Below, in pieces: positions 34,694 to 44,120 of a stretch of DNA of 62,780 nt (the first letter of the stretch is position 1; every line of letters starts with the position of its first letter). The position numbers were made by a program, and so were the translations under genes. Below the pieces are notes generated by a model. That model had not been told where the DNA came from. It saw only the letters and a list, made by a program, of their open reading frames with translations, and searched no databases. The stretch lies in assembly GCF_003362805.1 (NCBI RefSeq), contig NZ_QNQT01000015.1, positions 6,464 through 69,243 on the forward strand. The letters run 5' to 3'. The stretch is from Neobacillus piezotolerans. GTDB lineage: Bacteria > Bacillota > Bacilli > Bacillales > Cytobacillaceae.

Positions 34694-35317
34694 TTGGAAA
34701 AAACAGTCTATATCCGCATGAGGAACAGGATATTTGCAAGCCAGGGACAGGAAATCAGAATTGGGGATATCGCGCAGGTTCTCGCCCCCGAAGGCATGGA
34801 GCGGGCGATTAAGGAATTGTCCATCCACCAAATTACGAAAAGGGATAGTAATTTCGTTGTCATCGATGCCATGAAGGTAATAAAAAAAATAACTGGTTTG
34901 TTTCAAGGAGCCGATATCCAGGCCATCGGGCCGGCCCAGACCCTGATTGAAGTAAATATTGAAAAAAGGCGTGTGCTTTCATTGCCTTTTTTCATCCTAA
35001 TATGGTTATTGCTGTTTTTCGGGTCGGCGATGGCCATCATGAATTTCCATGATGATGTCAGCATGAAGGACGTTCAGGCCAAGCTGTACACTATTATTAC
35101 AGGGGAAGTTGACGAATCCCCCCTGTTATTCCAAATCCCTTATTCCCTTGGGTTGGGGATGGGAATGGTCTTGTTTTTCAATCACATATTTAAGAAGCGG
35201 ATCAATGAGGAACCCAGCCCACTGGAGGTCGAAATGTTCAATTACCAGCAGTCAATGGATAATTACGTTATGATTCACGAAAACCAGGAGAGTATGAAGC
35301 GCCTTGACGACGATTGA
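34694..35317 (+). CDS. spoVAA: Stage V sporulation protein AA
   Basis: Part of the SpoVA apparatus for moving dipicolinic acid into the forespore and out at germination. 207 residues: a soluble N-terminal domain (EKTVYIRMRNRIFASQGQEI) and two C-terminal helices (about 95-115, 147-165), then the conserved FKKRINEEPSPLEVEMFNYQ. The open frame reaches back to 34421, but TTG at 34694 gives the same length and N-terminus as B. subtilis SpoVAA. It overlaps spoVAB by 14 bp. Confidence 0.93.
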   Translation: MEKTVYIRMRNRIFASQGQEIRIGDIAQVLAPEGMERAIKELSIHQITKRDSNFVVIDAMKVIKKITGLFQGADIQAIGPAQTLIEVNIEKRRVLSLPFFILIWLLLFFGSAMAIMNFHDDVSMKDVQAKLYTIITGEVDESPLLFQIPYSLGLGMGMVLFFNHIFKKRINEEPSPLEVEMFNYQQSMDNYVMIHENQESMKRLDDD

Positions 35318-35729
35318 GGTCATTATAACAATATTTATTGCCGTTAGCGGCGGGCTAGCGGTGGGTTCCGGATTCGTGGCATTTTTGACTGTACTTGGCA
35401 TCATACCGCGCCTTGCCCAAATATCAAAAACCACAGACAAGGCAGTCTTGTATGAAGCGGCCATTATCATTGGCACTATGGCTGGAATCTACGGCGGCCT
35501 TCGGGACCCGGTGGTGGGAATTTCCCCGTTATTCCTTATTCCAATGGGCCTTGCAGGGGGGCTTTTTGTAGGCATGATCGCCGGCGCCCTGGCTGAGGTC
35601 CTTAATGTAATTCCAATCCTAGCCAAAAGACTCAACATTGATGGGAAAATCATTACATTGCTTATGGCTGTTGTTTTTGGGAAGATTTTTGGTTCACTCT
35701 TTCAATGGCTATATTTTGTTAAACGCTAA
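35304..35729 (+). CDS. spoVAB: Stage V sporulation protein AB
   Basis: A 141-residue integral membrane protein with four or so helices; FVAFLTVLGIIPRLAQISKT (about 24-43), ALAEVLNVIPILAKRLNI and the C-terminal FGSLFQWLYFVKR are conserved in SpoVAB. The TTG start lies inside the end of spoVAA, preceded by AAGCGCC, so translation depends on spoVAA. In B. subtilis spoVAC follows at this point; here the next gene is the SpoVAE-domain gene. Confidence 0.93.
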   Translation: MTTIEVIITIFIAVSGGLAVGSGFVAFLTVLGIIPRLAQISKTTDKAVLYEAAIIIGTMAGIYGGLRDPVVGISPLFLIPMGLAGGLFVGMIAGALAEVLNVIPILAKRLNIDGKIITLLMAVVFGKIFGSLFQWLYFVKR

Positions 35730-35755
35730 TCGTGCAGGAAAGGAGGGGGGGCTGA

Positions 35756-36328
35756 ATGCCAAGGAAGGTAATTTTGATTACCGATGGCGATGAGTATGCT
35801 AGAAAGGCTGTCGAACACGTAGCGGCGGAAATTGGAGGCCGATGCATTTCCCTGTCTTCGGGGAACCCTTCCTCGCTTGGAGGGCCGGATATTGTCAGCC
35901 TTATCAAGAAAGCTGAAAAGGATCCGGTTTTAGTCATGTTTGACGATAGCGGATTAATAGGGGAAGGCCCGGGCGAGGCGGCTTTGAAATATGTCGCGAC
36001 CCACCCTGAAATAGAGGTGTTGGGCATTGTGGCGGTTGCCTCCAACACGCATATGGCCGAATGGACGCGTGTTGACGTCTGCATAGACCGTTTTGGGGAA
36101 TTAACGCCCAAAGGGGTTGATAAATTCGGCGTTCAGGAAATGGAATTCGGGAGAATATACGGGGACACGGTTTATTGCCTTGATAGCCTGAATGCGCCAA
36201 TCGTTGTTGGAATAGGGGACATCGGAAAAATGGCGCGCAGGGATCATTATGCTTTGGGCGCACCGATTACGAAAAAAGCGGTTGAGATTATTCTCGAAAG
36301 GAGCGGTTGCTATGATCAGCAAGAATGA
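35756..36328 (+). CDS. spoVAEA: SpoVAE-domain protein (SpoVAEa type)
   Basis: A 190-residue soluble protein: [20 protein letters not shown] at the N-terminus, [17 protein letters not shown], and [21 protein letters not shown] recognise the SpoVAEa (stage V sporulation protein AE, soluble) family of the spoVA operon. GGAGGGG lies before the ATG. The channel gene spoVAEb, with spoVAC and spoVAD, which precede it in B. subtilis, are absent here. It overlaps spoVAF by 17 bp. Confidence 0.88.
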   Translation: MPRKVILITDGDEYARKAVEHVAAEIGGRCISLSSGNPSSLGGPDIVSLIKKAEKDPVLVMFDDSGLIGEGPGEAALKYVATHPEIEVLGIVAVASNTHMAEWTRVDVCIDRFGELTPKGVDKFGVQEMEFGRIYGDTVYCLDSLNAPIVVGIGDIGKMARRDHYALGAPITKKAVEIILERSGCYDQQE

Positions 36329-37790
36329 GGAGAAAACGCTGCTGCCAAAATCCCTTGAGGAAATCGAAACCTATATGAAGGAACATGCAGGATTGGGCAA
36401 AAGCTTTGACCTTGGCGTCCGGAAACTCAAGGTGCTCAGGAAGGGCGTTCATTTTTATTATGTAAACGGCCTGTGTGATACAGCTTTTATCATCGAGATT
36501 ATTGAAACACTTGATGAACTCAATGATAGTAAAAAAATGGTGTCTGGCATTGTCCAATACCTGGAGCAAAATATCGTCCATCAATCGGTTTCAAGGGTTT
36601 ATTCGATCGAGGATTTTGTAACCGCGGTCCTTTCCGGCCTGATTGTATTCGTAATGGAAGGTGAAGGGGTCGGCTTGTCCGTCGATACGAGAGGTTACCC
36701 CGGCAGGCAGCCGCAAGAGCCGGATACTGAAAAAGTTGTCAGGGGTTCAAGGGATGGCTTTGTCGAAAATATCGTCCTGAACACCGCACTGACGAGAAGG
36801 AGAATACGTGATGAGCGGCTCCGCTTTGAACTTATGCACATCGGCTTAAGGTCAAAAACCGATGTCGCGATTGGCTATATCGAAAATGTGGCTAATCCGG
36901 GGCTTGTGGACAAGGTTAGGAAAGAGCTTAAGGCAATCGAAGTTGACGGCCTTCCAATGGCGGATAAGACAGTCGAGGAGTTCATCGTGAAACAAGGGTT
37001 TAATCCGTATCCGCTTGTTCGATATACGGAAAGGGCGGATGTTGCTTCCGTCCACTTGCTGGAGGGGCATGTCCTTATTTATGTCGACACTTCACCAAGC
37101 GTCATCATTGCCCCTGCAACCTATTTCCATCATGTCCAGCATGCCGAGGAATACCGGCAATCACCGGCGGTGGGAACTTTCGTTCGCTGGACAAGGTTTT
37201 TAGGAATCCTTTCTTCCATCTTGCTTCTTCCGCTCTGGTATTTATTTGTTTTGGAGCCAGGGCTGCTCCCGGAAAAATTAGCTTATATAGGGCCGAACGA
37301 AAAAAGCAGCATTCCGGTTTTCATCCAGCTGCTTCTTGCGGACCTTGGCATCGAATTCCTCCGCATCGCCGCCATCCATACTCCTACTCCGTTATCCACG
37401 GCAATGGGCTTAATCGCGGCTGTGCTCATCGGACAGATTGCGGTTGATGTCGGCCTATTTTTGCCGGAGGTTATCCTATATGTAGCAGTCTCGGGAATTG
37501 GCACTTTTGCCACGCCAAGTTACGAGCTGAGCGTCGCGAATAAAATTGCCAGGTTCATGTTGCTGATTATCGTCGCTCTTTTCCATACACCTGGTTTTAT
37601 CATTGGAATAACGGTTTACCTGCTGCTCTTAATCCGGATTAAATCATTCGGCATTCCGTATATGTGGCCATTTATCCCTTTCGATCCGAAAGCGTGCATA
37701 CAAATATTGATTCGAAGGGCCGTTCCGGGCGCCATTCTACGCCCTAAAATCATGCATGCAGACAATCGTTCCCGCCAATCATCGAAGTAG
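36312..37790 (+). CDS. spoVAF: Stage V sporulation protein AF (GerA-family)
   Basis: A 492-residue relative of the GerAA/GerBA germinant receptor A subunits, thought to work with the spore germination machinery. A long soluble N-terminal part holds [27 protein letters not shown] and the following [11 protein letters not shown]; four or more helices start near 295. The ATG at 36312 has AAAGGAG 10 nt upstream; the frame extends to 36249 without a site. It ends the operon and is followed by a long hairpin terminator. Confidence 0.93.
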   Translation: MISKNEEKTLLPKSLEEIETYMKEHAGLGKSFDLGVRKLKVLRKGVHFYYVNGLCDTAFIIEIIETLDELNDSKKMVSGIVQYLEQNIVHQSVSRVYSIEDFVTAVLSGLIVFVMEGEGVGLSVDTRGYPGRQPQEPDTEKVVRGSRDGFVENIVLNTALTRRRIRDERLRFELMHIGLRSKTDVAIGYIENVANPGLVDKVRKELKAIEVDGLPMADKTVEEFIVKQGFNPYPLVRYTERADVASVHLLEGHVLIYVDTSPSVIIAPATYFHHVQHAEEYRQSPAVGTFVRWTRFLGILSSILLLPLWYLFVLEPGLLPEKLAYIGPNEKSSIPVFIQLLLADLGIEFLRIAAIHTPTPLSTAMGLIAAVLIGQIAVDVGLFLPEVILYVAVSGIGTFATPSYELSVANKIARFMLLIIVALFHTPGFIIGITVYLLLLIRIKSFGIPYMWPFIPFDPKACIQILIRRAVPGAILRPKIMHADNRSRQSSK

Positions 37791-37840
37791 TGGAAATGCA
37801 TTGCGGAAAGGAGATGGATATGCTAAAGTAATTTTTAATA

Positions 37841-37898
37841 AAAAGGACGGGCTTATTCGTTTTTGGACAGTACCAGCCAAGGGCCTGTCCTTTTCTTT
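37841..37898 (+). terminator. Terminator of the spoVA operon
   Basis: AAAAGGACGGGC (37841-37852) pairs with GCCTGTCCTTTT (37883-37894) with one G-U pair, around a 30-nt loop, followed by CTTT. Confidence 0.75.
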
Positions 37899-37956
37899 AC
37901 CCGAATGCCCAAAACAGACATGATTTGACGCCATTTTTTACAGAGAGAGGGATTTC

Positions 37957-39291
37957 ATGCATTTTCATGGGACTATTGGAGTAAATCAAGCGGGGAACCT
38001 GGAAATTGGGGGGGTGGACGCCATTGAATTGGCGAACCGTTATGGCACCCCGCTTTATGTATATGATGTCGCACTGATAAGGGAACGGGCAAGGGGATTT
38101 AAGCGGGAATTCGAAAAGCATGGAGTAAAGGCGCAGGTTGCTTATGCAAGCAAGGCGTTTTCAACAATTGCAATGACCCAGCTGGCCGCAGAGGAAGGGC
38201 TGTCTCTTGATGTTGTTTCAGGTGGGGAGCTTTATACCGCCCGGGCAGCCGGATTCCCCGTTGAGAAGATTCATTTTCATGGGAACAACAAGAGCAGGGA
38301 AGAACTGGAAATGGCTATTGATGTTGGAATTGGCTGCGTTGTAGTCGATAATTTCCATGAACTCGCCCTCCTGAAGGACATTTGCGCCGAAAAGCAGGCA
38401 AAGGCTTCTATCCTTCTCCGGGTTACTCCCGGAATTGAAGCCCACACCCATGACTACATCCTTACCGGGCAGGAAGATTCAAAATTCGGCTTTGATTTGC
38501 AGAATGGGCAGGCGGAACTTGCTTTGAAAACCGCGCTGGATGATTCACATTTTGAAGTTCTTGGCGTGCATTGCCACATTGGTTCTCAAATATTTGAAAC
38601 AACAGGCTTTATCCTGGCTGCCAAGAAAATTGTCGAAAAACTGGCGTATTGGAAAAATTCCTATTCTTTTAAAACAAAGGTCCTAAATCTTGGCGGAGGC
38701 TTTGGAATCAGGTACACAGACGAAGACAGGCCCCTTCCGCCATCGGCCTACGTGAGTGAAATCATAACCGAGGTAAAAAGCCTGGCAGCTTCACATTCAA
38801 TGGAAATGCCTGAAATATGGATCGAGCCTGGCCGCTCGCTTGTGGGCGATGCGGGAATAACCTTGTACAAAACAGGTTCGACCAAGGAAGTTCCCGGGGT
38901 CAGGAAGTACCTTGCTGTCGACGGGGGCATGAGCGATAACATCAGGCCTGCCCTCTACCAGGCAAAATATGAGGCCGTTCTCGCATCAAGGCCGCTCGCT
39001 GAGGCTAAAGAAACAGTCTCGATCGCCGGTAAATGCTGCGAGTCCGGAGATATGCTCATTTGGGATCTGCCGCTGCCGGATTCCGGGAAACAAGAAATTC
39101 TAGCGGTATTTTGCACAGGTGCATACGGATACTCAATGGCGAACAATTATAACAGGCTGCCTCGCCCAGCGGTAGTGTTTGCCGAAAATGGCGAGGCCGC
39201 GCTCGTTGTCAAAAGGGAGACCTATGAAGACCTCCTTCAGCATGATCTCCCATATCTATCTTCCGTTAAGAAAGAAACTGCCCGCAAATAG
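37957..39291 (+). CDS. lysA: Diaminopimelate decarboxylase
   Basis: PLP enzyme that converts meso-diaminopimelate to lysine. The 444 residues have the PLP lysine Lys66 in VAYASKAF, then GVHCHIGSQI, NLGGGFGI (phosphate-binding glycines), EPGRSLVGDAG and KCCESGDM with the active-site Cys of the opposing subunit. AGAGAGGG precedes the ATG. Monocistronic, with its own terminator. No lysine riboswitch was found upstream. Confidence 0.96.
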   Translation: MHFHGTIGVNQAGNLEIGGVDAIELANRYGTPLYVYDVALIRERARGFKREFEKHGVKAQVAYASKAFSTIAMTQLAAEEGLSLDVVSGGELYTARAAGFPVEKIHFHGNNKSREELEMAIDVGIGCVVVDNFHELALLKDICAEKQAKASILLRVTPGIEAHTHDYILTGQEDSKFGFDLQNGQAELALKTALDDSHFEVLGVHCHIGSQIFETTGFILAAKKIVEKLAYWKNSYSFKTKVLNLGGGFGIRYTDEDRPLPPSAYVSEIITEVKSLAASHSMEMPEIWIEPGRSLVGDAGITLYKTGSTKEVPGVRKYLAVDGGMSDNIRPALYQAKYEAVLASRPLAEAKETVSIAGKCCESGDMLIWDLPLPDSGKQEILAVFCTGAYGYSMANNYNRLPRPAVVFAENGEAALVVKRETYEDLLQHDLPYLSSVKKETARK

Positions 39292-39304
39292 GGCAGTTTT
39301 TTTG
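39277..39304 (+). terminator. Terminator overlapping the lysA stop
   Basis: ACTGCCC/GGGCAGT perfect 7-bp stem and eight T; the lysA TAG lies at the loop-stem boundary. Confidence 0.92.
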
Positions 39305-39368
39305 TTGGAATTTTTAAAAAACAAGTTCAAGTATGTCTTTGATTCAATCATTATCGTACTCTATTATC

Positions 39369-40232
39369 CTATTCGAAAAATGAGCGGATGACATCGGCGA
39401 TGCTTTTGAAGAACTTTTTCAGGCTCGCCAATATTCCATGTCCTTCTTCTGAATCAAGGAATTTTGTAAATTGGTCCTTCGCCTTGTCGAGCTGGTCCCC
39501 GACCTGGCCCCAGTCGATATTCAAATCCTGGAGTTTTTTAAAGAGGGCTGTCAGTGAATTGAGTTCTTCACTGCTTAACTCAACCTTGAGCTCCTTGGCC
39601 TGCTCTTCAATCAGAGCTTTAAGTTCCGCTTCGTCCTTCGGTTTATCCTTTGCGATTTCTTCCTTTACCTTCGCAATTAAGGCTGACGCGTTTTCCTTGC
39701 CAATTGAATCGCCAAGTTTCGCGGTTTCGACCATTTCCTCGTTCGCAGCCTGTTTTATATTCTCGGGTATCGTTTCATTGGCTGAAATTTCATAGGCTTT
39801 AATAATCCCTGTAAGTGCAGCAGTCCCCGAAACGGCAACCGGCGCGGTGATGTAAATGCTGGCATCTTTCACCCCGGCTGTCATGAGGGCATTCAGATAC
39901 ATTTCATCCGTTACCCAGGTAATGTTTTTTGTTTTGACTGTAAGGCCAGTATCCTTCTTATTAACCGTTGTGGCGGAAGAAGAAATCGCCCTCGTGCCGA
40001 TCATCGTTTTTGGTACGTATTTCCCCAAATATTGATGCTCTTCCTCATTTGACACAGTTATTACCTCTACGCCAGAGGGAGCGCCCATTTCTTTTAATAG
40101 TGCCTCTTTTTGCGCTTCGGACAGGTTTTCGCCCAATGTCACAATCATGTCACCCTCGGCCAAATCCGCGGAAACAGCAAAAGGCATTGTAAAAACGAAA
40201 GCAGCAGCAAAACAACAAAGAAACTTTTTCAT
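39369..40232 (-). CDS. ypuA: DUF1002 protein YpuA
   Basis: A secreted 287-residue protein: signal peptide MKKFLCCFAAAFVFTMPFAVSA (1-20 and on), then DUF1002 with VTLGENLSEAQKEALLKEMG, TNIT-like KTKNITWVTDEMYLNAL and VKDASIYITAPVAVSGTAAL. The C-terminal part (about 190-287) is helical and charged. It matches B. subtilis YpuA, reported as a cell-wall-associated protein; function unclear. ACGGAGG sits before the ATG, so the longer frame to 40271 is not used. Convergent with lysA. Confidence 0.92.
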   Translation of the reverse strand: MKKFLCCFAAAFVFTMPFAVSADLAEGDMIVTLGENLSEAQKEALLKEMGAPSGVEVITVSNEEEHQYLGKYVPKTMIGTRAISSSATTVNKKDTGLTVKTKNITWVTDEMYLNALMTAGVKDASIYITAPVAVSGTAALTGIIKAYEISANETIPENIKQAANEEMVETAKLGDSIGKENASALIAKVKEEIAKDKPKDEAELKALIEEQAKELKVELSSEELNSLTALFKKLQDLNIDWGQVGDQLDKAKDQFTKFLDSEEGHGILASLKKFFKSIADVIRSFFE

Positions 40233-40389
40233 AGTATCCTCCGTAGTATCGTTTAATTTTCCAATAGGCAACCCTTTGGGTCTAATTTGCCAACCCTTGA
40301 AATCCCGGTGGGCAGGGGGTATGGATAAAAGTTAGATAATAGTGTAGAATTGTTGGCATTGGCATCCATTTTAGTGGAGGTGGGACCAA

Positions 40390-40479
40390 ATGCCGAATAA
40401 AAACAACCTTGTGCTCCTGTTGGGGCTATTGGCCTTCGCGATGATTTGGGGCATCATTTACTGGGCGTTTATCGCGTGA
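40390..40479 (+). CDS. 29-residue single-helix membrane peptide
   Basis: Encodes MPNKNNLVLLLGLLAFAMIW and then GIIYWAFIA, a short positively charged start and a single hydrophobic helix. A strong GGAGGTGGG stands 7 nt before the ATG. Small peptides of this type are common in Bacilli but often unannotated; the function is unknown. It lies alone between ypuA (divergent) and ribT. Confidence 0.55.
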   Translation: MPNKNNLVLLLGLLAFAMIWGIIYWAFIA

Positions 40480-40650
40480 CTGTTGGAATAAAACATTGCC
40501 TGCCGCCATCCTTCCCTGTTGCGGTTGCCCCGGTGAGCAAAATTATGTATGATTAACGATAGCGTAACTTCGGGGGACAATATACATATACTAATCAAAA
40601 CCATTCAATCCAAATAATATGGTGCAGGAATGGGCCTATAACTATAATGA

Positions 40651-41555
<905 letters not shown>

Positions 41556-41610
41556 GCCAATCCTCCCGCAGTTTGGTTGGTCTAAACACAGTTTACCACA
41601 AAGGGACGCC

Positions 41611-41638
41611 AAAGAGCCCGCAAGGCAATTGCGGGCTC
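41611..41638 (-). terminator. Terminator after the YjcZ-type gene
   Basis: Perfect 10-bp stem GAGCCCGCAA / TTGCGGGCTC with a 5-nt loop; on the minus strand it is followed by TTT only, so its strength is uncertain. Confidence 0.7.
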
Positions 41639-41663
41639 CTTCGCGCTTGTTTCAGGCCTTTGA

Positions 41664-41759
41664 TTAGTACCAGGCGGCACCAACAATGACCAGCAGAATG
41701 AATAGGACAACGATTAAAGCAAAACCTGCTCCAAAACCGCAGCGTACTCCATCTCCCAT
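41664..41759 (-). CDS. YjcZ-family sporulation peptide
   Basis: Thirty-one residues: MGDGVRCGFGAGFALIVVLF and then ILLVIVGAAWY. The glycine-rich start with Cys followed by FALIVVLFILL is the hallmark of the YjcZ family, tiny hydrophobic proteins found in Bacillus spores. TAGGAGG stands 8 nt before the ATG. It is divergent from scpA. The sigma factor could not be decided from the upstream sequence. Confidence 0.8.
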   Translation of the reverse strand: MGDGVRCGFGAGFALIVVLFILLVIVGAAWY

Positions 41760-42082
41760 ACTATAACCTCCTATTGGTTAGGTATCTTTTCCATACATGC
41801 TATGAAGGAGCCGTGCATTATGTCTGGGCGAATATCCTTTTTATCTGTTTTTCTTGTTCTGCCAAAATCATCCTATCGGGATCCGTTTGAAAAATTCTTG
41901 TTGGAATAACCTTTTTCAATCCTCTATACTAGTAATAGTTTATCAACGCTAAACGGGGAGGAATGGGTCCGGATTAGAGGTTTTGGATGAAAAAGAGACC
42001 CGGTTCGTCCTGATGGCCATGTGCGGCTGTTTGTACCCGTTCAGTCATATGAAAATACAAAAGAAATTTTGGTGAAAAATTT
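41760..42082. other. Gap between the YjcZ-type gene and scpA
   Basis: A 323-bp stretch without a convincing gene. An open frame of 30 codons (TTG at about 41983 to TGA at 42075) ends 7 bp before the scpA start and could couple translation, since scpA has only a weak ribosome site (GGTGAAAA). No terminator or clear operator was seen. Confidence 0.4.
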
Positions 42083-42856
42083 ATGCATTATAATGTGAAG
42101 CTCGATACATTCGAGGGGCCGCTTGATCTGCTGCTCCACTTAATCAATTCTCTCGAGATTGATATTTATGACATTCCGGTCGCTCAGATAACAGAGCAAT
42201 ACCTTCTATATATCCATACCATGAAAGAACTGGAACTCGACCTGGCTAGTGAATACCTTGTTATGGCTGCGACCCTTTTAGCAATTAAAAGCAAGATGCT
42301 CCTGCCCAAGCAGGAAGAGGAGTTGTTTGAAGAGGGTTTTGAAACCGGCTTTGAAGAGGATCCGCGCAACGAACTCGTCGAAAGGCTAATCGAGTATAAA
42401 AAGTTTAAGGAAGCGGCGCTGGATTTAAAGGGATTCGAGGAAGAACGGAGCTTGATTTATACGAAAGCGCCAAGCGACCTATCCGAGTTCCAGAAAGAAG
42501 CAATCACGCAGAGAGCGCTCGCTCCCTCAGTATCGCTTTATGATATGCTAGGCGCGCTCCAAAAGCTAATGAGGAGAAAGCGCCTGCAAAAACCACTTGC
42601 CACAAAAATTGCCCGCCAGGAAATCTCGATTGAAAAAAGGATGGATGAAATCCTTGTCCTATTGAGAGATAAGGCAGTTCCGACCGATTTCTTTGATTTG
42701 TTCCCTGTTCCGGAAAAAGAATATATAGTCGTTACGTTCCTGGCGGTCCTCGAGCTAATGAAACGGAATGAGATTATCGCGGAACAAATGGAGAATTTCG
42801 GCGGGATTCAAATCATTCCCGCAAGGAAAGGAGCGGCCGCAGTTGGATATTATTAA
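42083..42856 (+). CDS. scpA: Segregation and condensation protein A
   Basis: Kleisin subunit of the SMC-ScpA-ScpB condensin. The 257 residues show the N-terminal helical domain that binds the SMC neck ([20 protein letters not shown]), an acidic linker ([17 protein letters not shown]), and the C-terminal winged helix ([17 protein letters not shown]) that binds the SMC head. The ribosome site is weak. It overlaps scpB by 14 bp, the usual arrangement. Confidence 0.96.
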   Translation: MHYNVKLDTFEGPLDLLLHLINSLEIDIYDIPVAQITEQYLLYIHTMKELELDLASEYLVMAATLLAIKSKMLLPKQEEELFEEGFETGFEEDPRNELVERLIEYKKFKEAALDLKGFEEERSLIYTKAPSDLSEFQKEAITQRALAPSVSLYDMLGALQKLMRRKRLQKPLATKIARQEISIEKRMDEILVLLRDKAVPTDFFDLFPVPEKEYIVVTFLAVLELMKRNEIIAEQMENFGGIQIIPARKGAAAVGYY

Positions 42857-43424
42857 TTACCATAGCATTCTTGAAAGCCTATTATTCGCCGCGGGGGATG
42901 AAGGTCTAACCATCAAGCAAATCGCCGAAGCCATGGAGGTGGACGAGCCAAGGGCATCGGAATTGGTCGGGGAATTAAAAGACAAGCTCGAGAACGACCC
43001 TTCACGCGGCCTGATCGTCATACTATTGGCGGGAACGGTACAGCTGGGCACAAAGAAAGACAATGCGCCATATCTGCAAAAACTACTTGAATCGCCAGGC
43101 ACCGCCAGCCTTTCACAGGCGGCGCTGGAAACACTAGCTATAATCGCCTACAAACAGCCCATCACCAGAGCGGAAATTGAGGAGATAAGGGGCGTAAAAA
43201 CGGAGAGGCCACTGCAGACATTAATGTCAAAAGCACTTATCAAAGAAGCTGGCCGGGCAGAAGGATCGGGGAGGGCATACCTGTATGGGACTACAAAAGA
43301 ATTTCTTGATTACTTTGGGCTAAAAAGCCTGGAAGAGCTGCCGCCGCTTCCTGAAAAGAACGAAGAAGAATTCATCCAGGAAGAAGCCGACCTGTTTTTT
43401 GGAAAATTCCAGGGACAGGAGTGA
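42843..43424 (+). CDS. scpB: Segregation and condensation protein B
   Basis: Partner of ScpA in condensin; 193 residues forming two winged helices. [20 protein letters not shown] opens the first and [20 protein letters not shown] the second, with [19 protein letters not shown] after it. The TTG at 42843, with AAGGAG upstream, gives (M)[13 protein letters not shown] as in B. subtilis; the frame extends back to 42768 within scpA. Acidic C-terminus ([10 protein letters not shown]). Confidence 0.96.
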   Translation: MDIINYHSILESLLFAAGDEGLTIKQIAEAMEVDEPRASELVGELKDKLENDPSRGLIVILLAGTVQLGTKKDNAPYLQKLLESPGTASLSQAALETLAIIAYKQPITRAEIEEIRGVKTERPLQTLMSKALIKEAGRAEGSGRAYLYGTTKEFLDYFGLKSLEELPPLPEKNEEEFIQEEADLFFGKFQGQE

Positions 43425-43537
43425 AGCGGGCGTAGTCCTATTATTCCCACTTGCATTCCATGAAGCAGGAAAGTCCGTAAGCCCCAGTAATGTGTTAAAA
43501 TGGAAATATGAATGATGATAAGGAGAGGGAAGCCGGC

Positions 43538-43957
43538 ATGATCATTAAAAAGAGCATTGGATACGAACTTGAAAAGGAAAAGTCGAATACATCCGAAGAC
43601 TTTTTTAACAGGAGTGAACTTACATATATTGACGGGGGCCAGGAAAAAACGCTCCATGTGCTGTATCTCCGTTTTTTTGATGAAATATTCTCTGAATTTG
43701 TTCCATTCGATAATGATCCGTTATTCAGCGCTGGTGGCAAAGACGTCTACTTTAAGGATTTGGTGGCACTTGCCTGCATGATAAAAAACCCCGGATTGCG
43801 CAGCCGAAAAAGGCTTTACCTTCACACACAAAAGGAGTTCGCCTCCTATTTCAAAGATATCGATTATTCGAAGGTTCAGGGAATCTATGAATCGCTTGAA
43901 TCAAAGGGGAGCTTTGAACTGAATTCCCCGCTCGAATTTGTACTCCAGAACAATTAA
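43538..43957 (+). CDS. Unrecognised protein at the ypuI position
   Basis: A 139-residue, soluble, mixed alpha/beta protein: MIIKKSIGYELEKEKSNTSE, a central TLHVLYLRFFDEIFSEFVPFD, and LRSRKRLYLHTQKEFASYF near the end. I do not recognise the family; it does not look like YpuI (DUF3907), which follows scpB in B. subtilis. ATG at 43538 is chosen because AGGAGAGG lies 9 nt upstream; ATG at 43508 is possible. It has its own terminator and is separated from dacB by a SigE promoter. Confidence 0.65.
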   Translation: MIIKKSIGYELEKEKSNTSEDFFNRSELTYIDGGQEKTLHVLYLRFFDEIFSEFVPFDNDPLFSAGGKDVYFKDLVALACMIKNPGLRSRKRLYLHTQKEFASYFKDIDYSKVQGIYESLESKGSFELNSPLEFVLQNN

Positions 43958-43986
43958 GCATAAAAAATTCAATATCTATCAAACTG

Positions 43987-44014
43987 AAACAGGGGCAACC
44001 CTGTTTTATTTTTT
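43987..44014 (+). terminator. Intrinsic terminator
   Basis: AAACAGGG / CCCTGTTT perfect 8-bp stem, GCAA loop and a T-rich tail, 30 bp after the unrecognised gene. Confidence 0.92.
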
Positions 44015-44060
44015 ACTTTCCCCGCCGCTGGGTTTTTGAAATCCCCCTTTGTTGTTTAGG

Positions 44061-44088
44061 TCATATTGGACGGGTCCCGGCATAAACT
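44061..44088 (+). promoter_or_regulatory. SigE-type promoter of dacB-spmAB
   Basis: TCATATT (44061-44067) is a perfect SigE -35 (KMATATT); CATAAACT (44081-44088) matches the -10 CATACAHT at seven of eight; spacer 13 bp; about 32 bp before the start of dacB. dacB is SigE-dependent in B. subtilis. Confidence 0.82.
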
Positions 44089-44120
44089 TGTACAAATACA
44101 AGTAGGAGAGCGAACCCGCA

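Noticed and set aside
41760-41830. SigK-type promoter of the YjcZ-type gene
   Set aside because: CATAGCATG resembles the SigK -10 but misses a required base and the -35 is not clear.
41983-42075. 30-codon frame just before scpA
   Set aside because: Weak TTG start and no recognisable product; kept only as a possible coupling leader.
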